A stretch of 64,000 bases of DNA from Sphingobium naphthae (GCF_020782235.1 NZ_JAJGNO010000012.1:92201-156200), one strand, 5' to 3'. Positions 15,123 through 25,623 are shown, counted from the first letter of the stretch. The notes: a model not told the origin generated them from the sequence alone. Numbers and translations: made by a program.

Positions 15123-16117
15123 GCGCGGTCCCCCAGCGTGCGTTCCCAGGCGAGGGCATGGGCGACGATCTGGTCGAGATCGGCGTAGCGCGGCTGCCAC
15201 GGAAAGGTCTGGAGGATGGCGCTGTTGTCCGAGATCAGCTTGCCCGGATCGCCCGCGCGCCGGCCGGTCATCACGCGGCGGATCGGATTGTTGGTTGCGC
15301 GGTCGACCGCGTCCAGCACCTCCAGCACGGAAAAGCCCCGGCCGTAGCCGCAATTGAGCAAATGGCTGCGCGCCGGCTGCGCTATCAGCGCTTCCAGGGC
15401 GAGGAGATGCGCGGCGGCGAGATCGGTGACATGGATATAGTCGCGCACGCCGGTGCCGTCGGGCGTGTCGAAATCGTCGCCGAAGATGCTGACGCTCTCC
15501 CGCTTGCCCAGCGCCGCTTCGACCGCGACCTTGATGAGGTGGGTGGCGCCGGCGGTGGACTGGCCGGTGCGCCCGTGCGGATCGGCGCCCGCGACGTTGA
15601 AATAGCGCAGCGCGCAGAAGTTCATCGGATGCGCCGCAGCGACGTCGCGCAGCATATGCTCGGTCATCAGCTTCGACATGCCATAGGGGTTGATCGGGCG
15701 TTGGGGCGTATCCTCCCGCACCGCCTCCACGTCCGGCGTGCCATAGGTGGCGGCGGTCGAGGAGAAGATGAAGTGCGGCACGCCCGCGCGCACCGCGCTT
15801 TCGATGAGGTCGCGAGTCTTGGCGCTGTTGTTATGGTAATATTTGAGCGGGTTCTCGACCGATTCCGGCACCACGACCGAGCCGGCGAAATGCATGATCG
15901 CGCGGACGCGATGGTCGCGCAGCGTGGCTTCCACCAGCGGCTGGTCGGCGATGTCGCCGCGCACCAGCGGCACGTCGCCGGGCACCGCCCAGTCGAAGCC
16001 GGTGACCAGATTGTCGATCACCACCACGCCATAGCCGGCATCCCTGAGCGCCAGCACGGCATGGCTGCCGATATAGCCCGCGCCGCCCGTGACCAGAACC
16101 GTCGGCTTGTCGTTCAT
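15119..16117 (-). CDS. galE: UDP-glucose 4-epimerase
   Basis: 332 aa, normal GalE length. Short-chain dehydrogenase fold with NAD motif VTGGAGYIGSHAVL at the N-terminus, FSSTAATYG with the catalytic Ser/Thr region, and NPYGMSKLMTEHML with the YxxxK pair. Interconverts UDP-glucose and UDP-galactose for surface polysaccharide (sphingan/LPS) precursors. First gene of the minus-strand run; a terminator of the upstream fad genes lies just before it, inside 16118-16154. Confidence 0.95.
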   Translation of the reverse strand: MNDKPTVLVTGGAGYIGSHAVLALRDAGYGVVVIDNLVTGFDWAVPGDVPLVRGDIADQPLVEATLRDHRVRAIMHFAGSVVVPESVENPLKYYHNNSAKTRDLIESAVRAGVPHFIFSSTAATYGTPDVEAVREDTPQRPINPYGMSKLMTEHMLRDVAAAHPMNFCALRYFNVAGADPHGRTGQSTAGATHLIKVAVEAALGKRESVSIFGDDFDTPDGTGVRDYIHVTDLAAAHLLALEALIAQPARSHLLNCGYGRGFSVLEVLDAVDRATNNPIRRVMTGRRAGDPGKLISDNSAILQTFPWQPRYADLDQIVAHALAWERTLGDRA

Positions 16118-16154
16118 AAAGAAAAGGTCTCCCCGACTGTTGCCGGGGAGACCT
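16118..16154 (-). terminator. Terminator after the fadB-like gene
   Basis: Minus strand: GGTCTCCCC (16153-16145), a 10-base loop, GGGGAGACC (16134-16126), then TTTTCTTT. A perfect 9-bp stem. It separates the fad pair from galE. Confidence 0.9.
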
Positions 16155-16184
16155 AGCGAAACGGCGTTAAGATTTACAGATGCT

Positions 16185-18362
16185 TCACGCTGCCGCCTTC
16201 ACGGGCGCGGCCTGGTAGAAGGTCGCGCCGCTGGCCGCCATGTCGCGCAGCTGCTGGGTCGGGGCGAAGCGCGGCCCATGCGCGGCGGCCAGCCGGTCGA
16301 GCGTGGCGACGACCTGGGCGATGCCGACCGTGTCCATATGGCTGAACGGCCCACCGGTGTAGGGCGCAAAGCCCCAGCCGAAGATCGCGCCGATGTCGCC
16401 ATCCTCGGGCGTTTCCAGCACGCCTTCCTCGAAGCAGCGGGCGCATTCGATGAGCTGGCGGTAGAGCAGCCGTTCCTTCACCGCCTCCACTTCGGGCTGA
16501 TCGGCCGCGCGCGGGAACATCTCGCCCAGCGAAGGCGACAGATGCTTCTTCGCGCCTTCGGGATAATCATACCAGCCCTTGCCATTCTTGCGGCCGAGGC
16601 GGCCGGCATCGACCATCTTGACCATGATGTCGTCGGACCCCTGGGGGACATAGGCGTCGCCCAGTTCCTTCTTCGCCGCGGTCATGATCTTGACGCCCAG
16701 CTCGATCGACACTTCGTCGCTGACGGCCAGCGGGCCGGTCGGCATGCCGAGCTGCTTGCCAGCATTTTCGATGAGCGCGGGGTTGACGCCTTCGCCGACC
16801 AGCTCCGCGCCTTCCTGCACATAGGTGCCGAAGCTGCGCGAGGTGTAGAAGCCGCGGCTGTCATGCACGACGATCGGGGTCTTCCTGATCTGCGCGACGA
16901 AGTCCAGCGCCTTGGCGATGGCGGCGGGGCCGGTCTTTTCGCCCAGGATGATCTCGACCAGCGGCATCTTCTCGACCGGCGAGAAGAAGTGGACGCCGAT
17001 GAAATTCTCGGGCTTGGACCAGGCGTTGGCGAGCTTCGTGATCGGCAGGGTCGAGGTGTTGGAGCCGAAGATGGTGTCGGCGCCCAGCACTTCCTCCACC
17101 TTCTTGGTGACTTCCGCCTTGATGCCCACATCCTCGAACACCGCTTCGATCACGAAGTCGGCGCCGGCCAGGTCGGCATAGTCGGTGGTCGGGGTCACGC
17201 GGGCCAGCGTCTCGGCCATCTTCTCGGGCGTCATGCCGCGGCCCAAACGCTTCTTGAGCACGTCCTCGACATGCGCCTTGCCCTTTTCGGCATAGGCCTG
17301 GTCGCGGTCGAACAGCACGACGTCCATGCCGGCCTGCGCGGCGACGGTGGCGATGCCCGCCCCCATCATGCCCGCGCCCAGCATGGCGAGCTTCCGGGTC
17401 GGCGCCTTGGCTTCATCCTTGGGACGGCGCGCGCCGCGCTCGGCCGCCTGCTTGTTGACGAACAGGGTGCGGATCATGTTCGACGCCTGCGGGTCGGCGG
17501 CGACCTTGGCGAAATATTTGCTCTCGATCGCGATCGCGCGGTCCATCGGCAGGGTGATACCTTCATAGACCGCCGACAGCAGGGCGATGGGCGCGTTCAT
17601 GTTGCGCTGGGTCTGCTTGAGCGTCATCGGCACCGCGCCCGCCATGGTCTGGACGAAGGCGGGGTTGAAGCCGCCAGCGCCGCCGGGCACCTTGAAGCCC
17701 TTGACGTCCCAGGGCTGGGTATGGGCGTTGGGATTGGCCTTCACCCAGTCGCGCGCGGCATCGACCGCCGTGCCGTGCGGCACGACCTGGTCGACGACCT
17801 TCATCATGGCCGCGTCGGCCGGGCGGAACATCTTGCCCTGCAGCATGTACATCAGCGACGCCTGCACGCCCATGATGCGCGGCAGGCGCTGCGACCCGCC
17901 GCCACCGGGGAAGAGGCCGATCAGGATTTCGGGCAGGCCCAGCTGCGTCTTGGGGCTGTCGCCGACGATGCGGCGATGGCAGGCGAGCGCCAGTTCAAAG
18001 CCGCCGCCCACGCATGTGCCCTCGATCGCGCAGGCGATCGGCTTGCCGCTGGTTTCCAGCCGGCGGAACAGCTGGTTGAGGACGAACACCTTGTCGAAAA
18101 TATCGGCCGGGGCAGGGCGTTCGCCGCTGCCCGTCGCCAGCATCGACCCGAAATATTTGAGGTCCATGCCGGCCATGAAGCCGCTGTCCTTGCCCGACGC
18201 GATGACCGCGCCCTTGATGCCCTCTTCCGACGCGATGCGCGTGATCGCGGCATCCAGATCGGCGAGGAAGTCGGGGCCGATGACGTTCATCGACTGGCCA
18301 GGCACGTCGATGGTGAGAGTAGCGATGCCGTCGGCATCGACGGTGAAATTGATGGTGTTCAT
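16185..18362 (-). CDS. 3-hydroxyacyl-CoA dehydrogenase / enoyl-CoA hydratase, fused (FadB/FadJ type)
   Basis: 725 aa. Residues about 1-190 are a crotonase domain (oxyanion and Glu regions: MAGMDLKYFG, EGTCVGGGFELALACH). Around 325 the NAD-binding motif LGAGMMGAGIATVAAQAG opens the 3-hydroxyacyl-CoA dehydrogenase domain, with IGVHFFSPVEKMPLVE and two C-terminal 3HCDH helical domains. It performs hydration and dehydrogenation in beta-oxidation. The thiolase gene lies upstream on the same strand, 134 bp away across an inverted-repeat element, so the two form a functional FadAB-like pair. Confidence 0.93.
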   Translation of the reverse strand: MNTINFTVDADGIATLTIDVPGQSMNVIGPDFLADLDAAITRIASEEGIKGAVIASGKDSGFMAGMDLKYFGSMLATGSGERPAPADIFDKVFVLNQLFRRLETSGKPIACAIEGTCVGGGFELALACHRRIVGDSPKTQLGLPEILIGLFPGGGGSQRLPRIMGVQASLMYMLQGKMFRPADAAMMKVVDQVVPHGTAVDAARDWVKANPNAHTQPWDVKGFKVPGGAGGFNPAFVQTMAGAVPMTLKQTQRNMNAPIALLSAVYEGITLPMDRAIAIESKYFAKVAADPQASNMIRTLFVNKQAAERGARRPKDEAKAPTRKLAMLGAGMMGAGIATVAAQAGMDVVLFDRDQAYAEKGKAHVEDVLKKRLGRGMTPEKMAETLARVTPTTDYADLAGADFVIEAVFEDVGIKAEVTKKVEEVLGADTIFGSNTSTLPITKLANAWSKPENFIGVHFFSPVEKMPLVEIILGEKTGPAAIAKALDFVAQIRKTPIVVHDSRGFYTSRSFGTYVQEGAELVGEGVNPALIENAGKQLGMPTGPLAVSDEVSIELGVKIMTAAKKELGDAYVPQGSDDIMVKMVDAGRLGRKNGKGWYDYPEGAKKHLSPSLGEMFPRAADQPEVEAVKERLLYRQLIECARCFEEGVLETPEDGDIGAIFGWGFAPYTGGPFSHMDTVGIAQVVATLDRLAAAHGPRFAPTQQLRDMAASGATFYQAAPVKAAA

Positions 18363-18380
18363 GATGCAGCCTTTCCCATC

Positions 18381-18486
18381 TCCGTTCGTGCTGAGTAGGG
18401 TCTGAGCTTGTCGAAGACCCGTATCGAAGCATTGGTCCTTCGATACGCCATGTCGACTTCGCTCAATGGCTACTCAGGACGAACGG
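18381..18486. repeat. Inverted-repeat element between thiolase and fadB-like genes
   Basis: CGTATCGAAG (18420-18429) and CTTCGATACG (18438-18447) form a 10-bp perfect stem, flanked by CTGAG(TAG)/CTACTCAG and TTCGTCCTGAG-like arms. Related arms (CTTCGACAGGCTCAG, GGGCGAACGG) occur at 43225-43327 and 50948-51021. A dispersed repeat of the genus, perhaps modulating the fadA:fadB ratio. Confidence 0.65.
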
Positions 18487-18496
18487 ATTATATGTC

Positions 18497-19705
18497 TCAG
18501 ATACGCTCGATGATGATGCCGGTGCCCATGCCCGCGCCCACGCACAGGTTGACGAGCGCCGTGCCCTTGCCGGAGCGTTCCAGCTCGTCGAGCGCGGTGC
18601 CCAGCACCATGGCGCCGGTCGCGCCCAGCGGATGGCCCATCGCGATAGCGCCGCCATTGACGTTGATCCGGTCATGGTCGAGGTCCATCGCCTGCATGTA
18701 GCGCAGCACCACCGATGCGAAGGCTTCGTTCAGTTCCCACAGGTCGATGTCGCTCTGGCTCATGCCGGCGCGGGCGAGCAGCTTGCCGGCCACGAATTCG
18801 GGACCGGTCAGCATGATCAGCGGCTCCGACCCGATCGAGGCCATCGCCTTGATCCGGGCGCGGGGCTTCAAGCCATATTTCTCGCCCATATCCTTGTTGC
18901 CGACCAGCACGGCCGCCGCGCCATCGACGATGCCGCTGCTGTTGCCGGCATGATGGACATGGTTGACCTTTTCCAGTTCGGGATAGCGCAGCAGGGCGAC
19001 GGTGTCGAAGCCGGGCATTTCCTCGCCCAGCGCGGCGAAGCTGGGCTTGAGGCTGCCGAGCGACTGCATCGTCGCGTCGGGGCGCATATGTTCGTCATGG
19101 TCGAGCGCAACCTGGCCGATCACGTCCTTCACCGGCACGATCGACTTGGCGAAGCGTCCTTCGTCCCAGGCCTGCTTGGCGCGCTTCTGGCTTTCCACCG
19201 CATAGGCGTCGGCATCGTCGCGGCTGATGCCGAACTTGGTGGCGATGACGTCCGCGCCGATACCCTGGGGCGCGAAATAGGTCTTGTAGGCGACGGCCGG
19301 GTCCATCGCCCAGGCGCCACCGTCGGATGCCATCGGCACGCGGCTCATCGATTCGACGCCGCCGCCGATCGCGAACATCGCTTCGCCCGAAAACACCTTG
19401 GCCGCCGCCATGTTGACCGCTTCGAGGCCCGACGCGCAGAAACGGTTGATCTGAACGCCCGGCACCGTCTGCGCATAATCGGCGTTGAGCACGGCGACGC
19501 GGGCGATGTCCGCGCCCTGTTCGCCCACGGGGCTGACGCAGCCCAGGATCACGTCGTCGACATCGGCGGTGTCGATCTGGTTGCGGTCGCGCACCGCCTC
19601 CAGCACCTGCGTCGCCAGCTGGATCGGGGTGATGTCGTGCAGCGATCCATCGGCCTTGCCCCGGCCGCGGGGCGTTCGAACGGCGTCGTAAATATAGGCT
19701 TCCAT
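18497..19705 (-). CDS. Acetyl-CoA C-acyltransferase (thiolase)
   Basis: 402 aa from ATG 19705, chosen because GAGAGGG sits 6-8 bp upstream (an ATG two codons earlier would leave no spacing). Thiolase signatures: the acyl-accepting Cys in [29 protein letters not shown] with [10 protein letters not shown], and the C-terminal [12 protein letters not shown] with the second Cys. Cleaves 3-ketoacyl-CoA in beta-oxidation. A LiuR-type operator (19775-19790) lies about 70 bp upstream. Confidence 0.93.
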   Translation of the reverse strand: MEAYIYDAVRTPRGRGKADGSLHDITPIQLATQVLEAVRDRNQIDTADVDDVILGCVSPVGEQGADIARVAVLNADYAQTVPGVQINRFCASGLEAVNMAAAKVFSGEAMFAIGGGVESMSRVPMASDGGAWAMDPAVAYKTYFAPQGIGADVIATKFGISRDDADAYAVESQKRAKQAWDEGRFAKSIVPVKDVIGQVALDHDEHMRPDATMQSLGSLKPSFAALGEEMPGFDTVALLRYPELEKVNHVHHAGNSSGIVDGAAAVLVGNKDMGEKYGLKPRARIKAMASIGSEPLIMLTGPEFVAGKLLARAGMSQSDIDLWELNEAFASVVLRYMQAMDLDHDRINVNGGAIAMGHPLGATGAMVLGTALDELERSGKGTALVNLCVGAGMGTGIIIERI

Positions 19706-19774
19706 GTTCATTCCCTCTCCGTGGGGGTCCTCTCGGCGCGTCGCCAAAATGGATAGGATCTGGCCGTGAATGTA

Positions 19775-19790
19775 TTTACGTTTACGTAAA
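19775..19790. promoter_or_regulatory. LiuR-like operator upstream of the thiolase gene
   Basis: TTTACG-TTTA-CGTAAA is a perfect 6+6 bp inverted repeat in an A/T-rich patch, about 70 bp before the thiolase start. It matches my recollection of the consensus of LiuR, the MerR-family regulator of branched-chain amino acid and acyl-CoA catabolism in proteobacteria. Regulator identity is inferred; no liuR gene is in the window. Confidence 0.6.
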
Positions 19791-19935
19791 GTGCAAGTGT
19801 CTTATGCCGCCTCTTCCGCCCCGCCGCCATGCCGTAGCGGCACCGGCGGCGGGGGTGCGGCCGGGGCCGCATATGTCCATTTCGCTGTCCCGATTAAACC
19901 CTATTCGCGCGCGAATCTCCATGGCAATCAGGGCC

Positions 19936-20673
19936 ATGACCATCGCCATCCTGTCCGACATCCATGGCAATATCGCCGCGCTCGACGCCGTGCTGGCGGA
20001 CATCGCGGCGCGCGGCGTCACGCGGATCGTCAATCTGGGCGACATCCTGTCCGGCCCGCTCTTTCCCGGCGAGACGGCGGACCGGTTGATGGCGATGAAC
20101 CTGCCGACGATCGCGGGCAATCATGAGCGCCAGCTGCTGACCCTGGCGCCCGACCGGATGGGCCCGTCGGACCGCTATGCCGCTTCCCGGCTGACGGCGC
20201 GGCATCGCGACTGGATCGCCGCGCTGCCCGCGCAGCACTGGCTGGCGCCCGATGTGCTGATGGTCCATGGCGCGCCGGGCAGCGACCTCGTCTACTTCCT
20301 GGAGACGATCGAGGGGGAGGGGCTGCGCGCGGCGACGGACGCGGAAGTCGAAGCCCGCGCCGGCGGCGTGGCCGCGCCGCTGATCCTGTGCGGCCACACC
20401 CATGTGCCCCGCGTCCATCGCCGGCCCTGCGGCGGGCTGGTGGTCAATCCGGGCAGCGTCGGCCTGCCCGCCTATGCCGACGACCAGCCCATGCCGCACC
20501 GCGTGGAAACCGGATCGCCGCAGGCTCGTTACGCTATCGTGCGGAAACAGGCGGAGGGCTGGGCGGCGGAGATGATCGCGATCGATTATGACTGGGAAAG
20601 CGCGGCGCGCGCGGCGCAGGCGCGCGGCCGGCCGGACTGGGCGATCGCGCTGCGCACGGGCCGGGCGGCGTGA
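19936..20673 (+). CDS. YfcE/MJ0936-like metallophosphoesterase
   Basis: 245 aa from ATG 19936 (an in-frame ATG lies 15 bp earlier). Calcineurin-like metal-binding motifs appear in order: SDIHGN (residues 6-11), LGDILSG, GNHE, VHGAPGS and CGHTHVPR, followed by NPGSVGLP. The protein hydrolyses a phosphoester; specificity unknown. It is the small DNA-phosphatase-like class that acts in the cytoplasm. The MFS gene starts 34 bp downstream, so cotranscription is likely. Confidence 0.85.
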   Translation: MTIAILSDIHGNIAALDAVLADIAARGVTRIVNLGDILSGPLFPGETADRLMAMNLPTIAGNHERQLLTLAPDRMGPSDRYAASRLTARHRDWIAALPAQHWLAPDVLMVHGAPGSDLVYFLETIEGEGLRAATDAEVEARAGGVAAPLILCGHTHVPRVHRRPCGGLVVNPGSVGLPAYADDQPMPHRVETGSPQARYAIVRKQAEGWAAEMIAIDYDWESAARAAQARGRPDWAIALRTGRAA

Positions 20674-20707
20674 TCGCGGGTTTGACGCTGCCGCCGGTTT
20701 GCGCTTC

Positions 20708-22393
20708 ATGAGCCCGGTGTCCAATACCGCAACATCCGATCCCGCGCCCTCCAGGGGCGCATCGCCCTTTTCCGTTCCCGTCTTTCGCGCCATCTGGCTC
20801 GCCAGCCTGGCGTCCAATTTCGGCGGGCTGATCCAGTCGGTCGGCGCGGCGTGGATGATGACGTCGCTGTCGGCGTCACCCCTGCTGATCGCGCTGGTGC
20901 CCGCGGCGACGACGCTGCCGATCATGCTGCTGTCGCTCTGGGCCGGGGCGGTCGCCGACAATCTGGAGCGGCGCAAGGTGATGATCGCCTGCCAGGCGTT
21001 CATGCTGCTGGTGTCGGCGCTGCTGGCCGCGACCGCCTGGGCCGGGTGGATGACGCCCTGGCTGCTGCTCGGCTTCACCTTCCTGCTGGGATGCGCCACG
21101 GCGATCAACGGACCCGCCTGGCAGGCGTCGGTCGGCGACATGGTGCCGCGCGCGATCCTGCCGAGCGCGGTGGCGATGAACAGCATGGGGTTCAACCTGG
21201 CGCGCAGCCTGGGCCCGGCGCTGGGCGGCATCATCGTCGCGACCGCGGGCGCGGCGGCGGCCTTCTTCACCAATGCGATCAGCTATCTGGGGCTGCTGGC
21301 GGTGCTGGCGCGCTGGCGGCCCGAACTGCCGCCCAAGCTGTTGCCGCGCGAGCGGCTGGGCGTCGCGATGCTGGCGGGGCTTGGCTATGTGTCGATGTCG
21401 CCCAAGATCAAGCTGGTGCTGCTGCGCGCCGGCGCGTTCGGCATCGGCGCGAGCGCGGTGTCGGCGCTGATGCCGCTGGTCGCGCGCGACCTGCTGGGCG
21501 GCGGCGCGCTGACCTTCGGCGTCACCAGCGGCGCGTTTGGCGTCGGCGCCGTGCTGGGCGCGCTGTCGAGTCGCCGGTTGCGCGCGCGCTATTCGGTCGA
21601 GGCGATCGTCCGGACCGCGGCGCTGACCCTGGCGCTCGGCACGGCGCTGACCGGCGTCAGCAGCATCATCGCCATCGCCATTCCCGGCTATATGCTGGCC
21701 GGCGCGGGCTGGGTGCTGGCTCTGTCCACCTTCAACGTGTCGGTGCAGATGTCGGCGCCCCGCTGGGTCGTCGCCCGCGCGGTCGCGCTCTACCAGATGG
21801 TCGCCTTTGGCGGCATGGCAGGCGGCGCCTGGCTGTTCGGCTGGGTGGCCGAGCATCAGGGCGTGGTCATCAGCCTCTATGCCGCGGCGGGCGCGCAGTT
21901 CGTCGCCGCGATGCTGGGCCTGTGGCGGCCGCTGCCCCAGATAGGCGACGACAATCTCGATCCGCGCGGCGACTGGCGCGAGCCCGACACCGCCGTGCAT
22001 GTCGAACCGCGCAGCGGCCCCGTCGTCATCACCATCGAATATCGCATTCCGGCCGGGTCGGTCGTCCCCTTCCTGGCGGCGATGAGCGAGCGCCGGCGCA
22101 TCCGCAAGCGCGATGGCGCCCATGGCTGGCAGCTGTTGCGCGACCTGGGCGAAAGCGACCTGTGGATCGAGCGCTATCATGTGTCGACCTGGCTCGACTA
22201 TATCCGCCACAATCAGCGGCGCACCGTCGCCGACATCGCCAACAGCGATGCGCTCCACGCCCTGCATGACCGCCCCGAACCGCCGGTCGTGCATCGCCGG
22301 CTGGAGCGGCAGACCGGATCGCTGCCGATCAGCCGGTCGCCCGACGCGCGGGAAATGGGAGAAGGCTGGATCGACCCGACCCGATCGAGCTGA
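20708..22393 (+). CDS. MFS transporter with fused C-terminal monooxygenase-like domain
   Basis: 561 aa from ATG 20708. Residues about 20-415 give 10-12 transmembrane helices of the MFS_3 (enterobactin-exporter-like) type, with the loop DNLERRKV after helix 2. After the last helix a soluble domain of about 110 residues follows (VVITIEYRIPAGSVVPFLAAM ... LWIERYHVSTWLDYIRHNQR), resembling the antibiotic biosynthesis monooxygenase (ABM) ferredoxin-like fold often fused to this MFS group. The substrate is unknown; export of a siderophore or drug is a family-based guess. Confidence 0.85.
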   Translation: MSPVSNTATSDPAPSRGASPFSVPVFRAIWLASLASNFGGLIQSVGAAWMMTSLSASPLLIALVPAATTLPIMLLSLWAGAVADNLERRKVMIACQAFMLLVSALLAATAWAGWMTPWLLLGFTFLLGCATAINGPAWQASVGDMVPRAILPSAVAMNSMGFNLARSLGPALGGIIVATAGAAAAFFTNAISYLGLLAVLARWRPELPPKLLPRERLGVAMLAGLGYVSMSPKIKLVLLRAGAFGIGASAVSALMPLVARDLLGGGALTFGVTSGAFGVGAVLGALSSRRLRARYSVEAIVRTAALTLALGTALTGVSSIIAIAIPGYMLAGAGWVLALSTFNVSVQMSAPRWVVARAVALYQMVAFGGMAGGAWLFGWVAEHQGVVISLYAAAGAQFVAAMLGLWRPLPQIGDDNLDPRGDWREPDTAVHVEPRSGPVVITIEYRIPAGSVVPFLAAMSERRRIRKRDGAHGWQLLRDLGESDLWIERYHVSTWLDYIRHNQRRTVADIANSDALHALHDRPEPPVVHRRLERQTGSLPISRSPDAREMGEGWIDPTRSS

Positions 22394-22978
22394 TCAGCTG
22401 GTCGCGGCCAGATCCTCGGGCGTGTCGATGTCGCGCAGGATGCCACCGGGCGCTTCGATCTGCATGCCATGGCTCAGCAGCGCCCGCGCGCCCTGGTCGC
22501 CGCGCAGCGCCAGCAATTCGGGGAAATGCTTGCGCCCGATGAAGGCGGGCGGGGAGGAGGAGAAGCCGTCGGTGGAGGCCACCACCGAACGTATGTCCTC
22601 CGCCGCCATGCAGATATGGTTGTAATGGGTCTGCGGCACGTCGGGCATGTCCGCCAGGCAGATGAGGATGCCGCGGATCTTCTGGTTGGGCATCACATGG
22701 CGCACCGCGCGCACGATGCTGCCCGACATGCCGTCTTCGGGCCGATCGTTGACGATGATGCTGTAGCCACGGCGGTCGAGCTTGCGATGGATCACCGGCG
22801 CATAGTCGATCGGCCGCGTCACCGCGATCAGTTCGGCAAAGGCCATGGAGGCGATGGTTTCCAGCACATGCGCCGCGACCGGCTTGCCGCGCAGCTCCGC
22901 CATCAGCTTGTCGTCCTCGCCAAAGCGGGAGGATGTGCCGGCGGCGAGCAGCACGGCGGCGATACGTTCAGTGCGCAT
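22394..22978 (-). CDS. MobA/MocA-like nucleotidyltransferase
   Basis: 194 aa from ATG 22978. The nucleotide-binding start LLAAGTSSRFGEDDKL, then ICLADMPDVPQ with the metal-binding Asp, are typical of molybdenum cofactor cytidylyl/guanylyltransferases (NTP_transf_3). Maturation of a molybdenum enzyme such as an aldehyde oxidase is the family expectation; no such enzyme is nearby. Its 3' end meets the convergent MFS gene within one base. Confidence 0.8.
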   Translation of the reverse strand: MRTERIAAVLLAAGTSSRFGEDDKLMAELRGKPVAAHVLETIASMAFAELIAVTRPIDYAPVIHRKLDRRGYSIIVNDRPEDGMSGSIVRAVRHVMPNQKIRGILICLADMPDVPQTHYNHICMAAEDIRSVVASTDGFSSSPPAFIGRKHFPELLALRGDQGARALLSHGMQIEAPGGILRDIDTPEDLAATS

Positions 22979-23126
22979 AATTCTGTCTAGATGTCGTTTA
23001 TGAAGGCGTTCCCGACTGGCGATGTGCCACCGGGGCGATCTTGTGTCCAGCATGGCCGGAAAGGACTGGTCAGGACGGACCCCAGCCGCCATATGCGGGC
23101 CATGAGCGAAAGGAGCGGCGCTGTCC

Positions 23127-23732
23127 ATGGCATGTGATCTCGATGCGGAAACCGTTGGCGAAGGCAAGGAACCGGTCCCCGCGGACGTCAGCGACGCCAT
23201 CCGCACCCTGATCCGCTGGGCCGGCGATGCGCCCGAACGCGAAGGGCTGCTGGAAACGCCCGAGCGCGTCGCGCGCGCCTGGCGGGAATATTGCCGGGGC
23301 TATGGCGACGATCCGGCCTATCATCTCTCGCGCATTTTCCACGAAGTGGGCGGCTATGACGATATCGTGCTGCTGAAGGACATTCCGTTCCAGTCGCATT
23401 GCGAACATCATATGGCGCCGATCGTGGGGAAGGCGCATATCGCCTATCTGCCGGGCGATTATGTGGTGGGCATATCGAAGCTCGCCCGCGTCCTTCACGC
23501 CTTCGCCAACCGGTTGCAGGTGCAGGAGCGGCTGACGTCGGAAGTGGCCAATTGCATCCAGGAGCATCTCAAGCCCCAGGGCGTCGCCGTGGTGATCGAG
23601 GCGACCCATGGCTGCATGACCGGGCGCGGCGTGCGGACGCCCAATGTCATCATGAAGACCAGCCGGATGCTCGGCGTGTTCCGCGACGATGAAAAGTCGC
23701 GCGAGGAAGTGCTGAAGCTCATCAGCGCATGA
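23127..23732 (+). CDS. folE: GTP cyclohydrolase I
   Basis: 201 aa. Zinc and active-site residues are in place: Cys92, His94, His95 in SHCEHHMAPI and Cys163 in THGCMTGRGV. Converts GTP to 7,8-dihydroneopterin triphosphate, the entry to folate and pterins. Its last codons overlap the start of a FolM-like reductase (ATGA), so the two products are probably made together. Confidence 0.96.
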   Translation: MACDLDAETVGEGKEPVPADVSDAIRTLIRWAGDAPEREGLLETPERVARAWREYCRGYGDDPAYHLSRIFHEVGGYDDIVLLKDIPFQSHCEHHMAPIVGKAHIAYLPGDYVVGISKLARVLHAFANRLQVQERLTSEVANCIQEHLKPQGVAVVIEATHGCMTGRGVRTPNVIMKTSRMLGVFRDDEKSREEVLKLISA

Positions 23733-24568
23733 CCGAAGCGGAAGAGCCCGCCTATCGCCCGCTCGGCCCCGCCCGCACGCAGGCCGAGCCCGTCGGCAAG
23801 CCGCTGGCGGCCAAGCGGCTGGCGCTGGTGACCGGCGGCCATCGCCGGCTGGGCGGGATCATTTCCGCCGCGCTGGCGCGGGCCGGCCATTCGCTCGCCA
23901 TCCATGGCAGCCACGACACGCGGCTCGATTCCCATCTGGCGCTGGCGCTGGAGGAAGAGGGGACCGAATGGGACGGCTTCGTCGTCGATTTCGCCGATCC
24001 CGAAGGGGCCGAGGAACTGGTGGCGCAGGTGGCGGCGCGTTTCGGCCGCCCGCCCGACATCCTGGTCAACAGCGCCGCGATCTTCGGGCAGGACCGGCTC
24101 GACAGCGTCAGCGCCGACGACCTGATGCGCCATTATGCGGTCAATTGCGCCGCGCCGGTGATGCTGACCAAGGCCTTCGCCACCGTGCCGGCCGGCGCGG
24201 GCGATCGCTGCATCGTCAATATTCTGGACCAGCGGATCGACCATCCCCATGGCGACCAGCTGGCCTATACGCTTTCCAAGCTGGCGCTGGCCGGGCTCAC
24301 CCGGACGAGCGCCGCCAGCCTGGCGCCGCGGGTGCGGGTCAATGCGGTGGCGCCGGGCCTCACCATCGCGACGCCCGATTATGACGCGCAGCAGATGGAG
24401 CGGCTGGGCGAGATGATGCCGCTCGCCCGCCTGCCGCAGGCCGACGAGATCGCGCAGGCGGTGCTTTACCTCACCGAGGCGAGCGCGATTACCGGCCAGA
24501 CCCTCTATGTCGATGGCGGCGCCCACCTCAAAAGCTATGACCGCGACTTCATGCATCTGTGCCGCTAG
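23729..24568 (+). CDS. FolM/PTR1-like pteridine reductase (SDR)
   Basis: 279 aa, with a 28-residue N-terminal extension before the Rossmann fold. The cofactor motif is TGGHRRLGG (35-43), the Arg pair suggesting NADPH. The catalytic set is Asp167 (NILDQR) in place of the usual SDR Ser, Tyr180 and Lys184 (YTLSK). An Asp at that position is the mark of pteridine reductases (PTR1, FolM). Translational coupling to folE supports reduction of a dihydropterin such as dihydromonapterin or dihydrofolate. A plain SDR of other function cannot be excluded. Confidence 0.78.
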   Translation: MTEAEEPAYRPLGPARTQAEPVGKPLAAKRLALVTGGHRRLGGIISAALARAGHSLAIHGSHDTRLDSHLALALEEEGTEWDGFVVDFADPEGAEELVAQVAARFGRPPDILVNSAAIFGQDRLDSVSADDLMRHYAVNCAAPVMLTKAFATVPAGAGDRCIVNILDQRIDHPHGDQLAYTLSKLALAGLTRTSAASLAPRVRVNAVAPGLTIATPDYDAQQMERLGEMMPLARLPQADEIAQAVLYLTEASAITGQTLYVDGGAHLKSYDRDFMHLCR

Positions 24569-24619
24569 AGGCGGCCCGCAGGTCCCCGGACCGACCGACA
24601 CCATATGAGGGAGATGGCG

Positions 24620-25399
<780 letters not shown>

Positions 25400-25623
25400 G
25401 CCGGCGCGCCGCGCCCGCGCCCGCGTCCCTGGCAGGGCTGTGGCCGCGCGGCAACAATGCGCGCATTTGTGACGGACATATGGCGGCTTCGCGCAGCAAC
25501 CTCGTTTCATCGGGCAACGGAGAAACGACTGGTCGGTGTGTCGGCGCCTGGCCAGCGGCACGAAGGAGAGGGGCGGCTCGCCGCGCCACCCTGATCGGCT
25601 CGCACTAGCCAGGGAGCCTCTAC

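Noticed and set aside
16089..18398. 769-aa open frame on the plus strand
   Set aside because: It is the antisense of the fadB-like gene; high GC keeps opposite frames open, and its His/Arg/Asp-rich composition is typical of such shadows.
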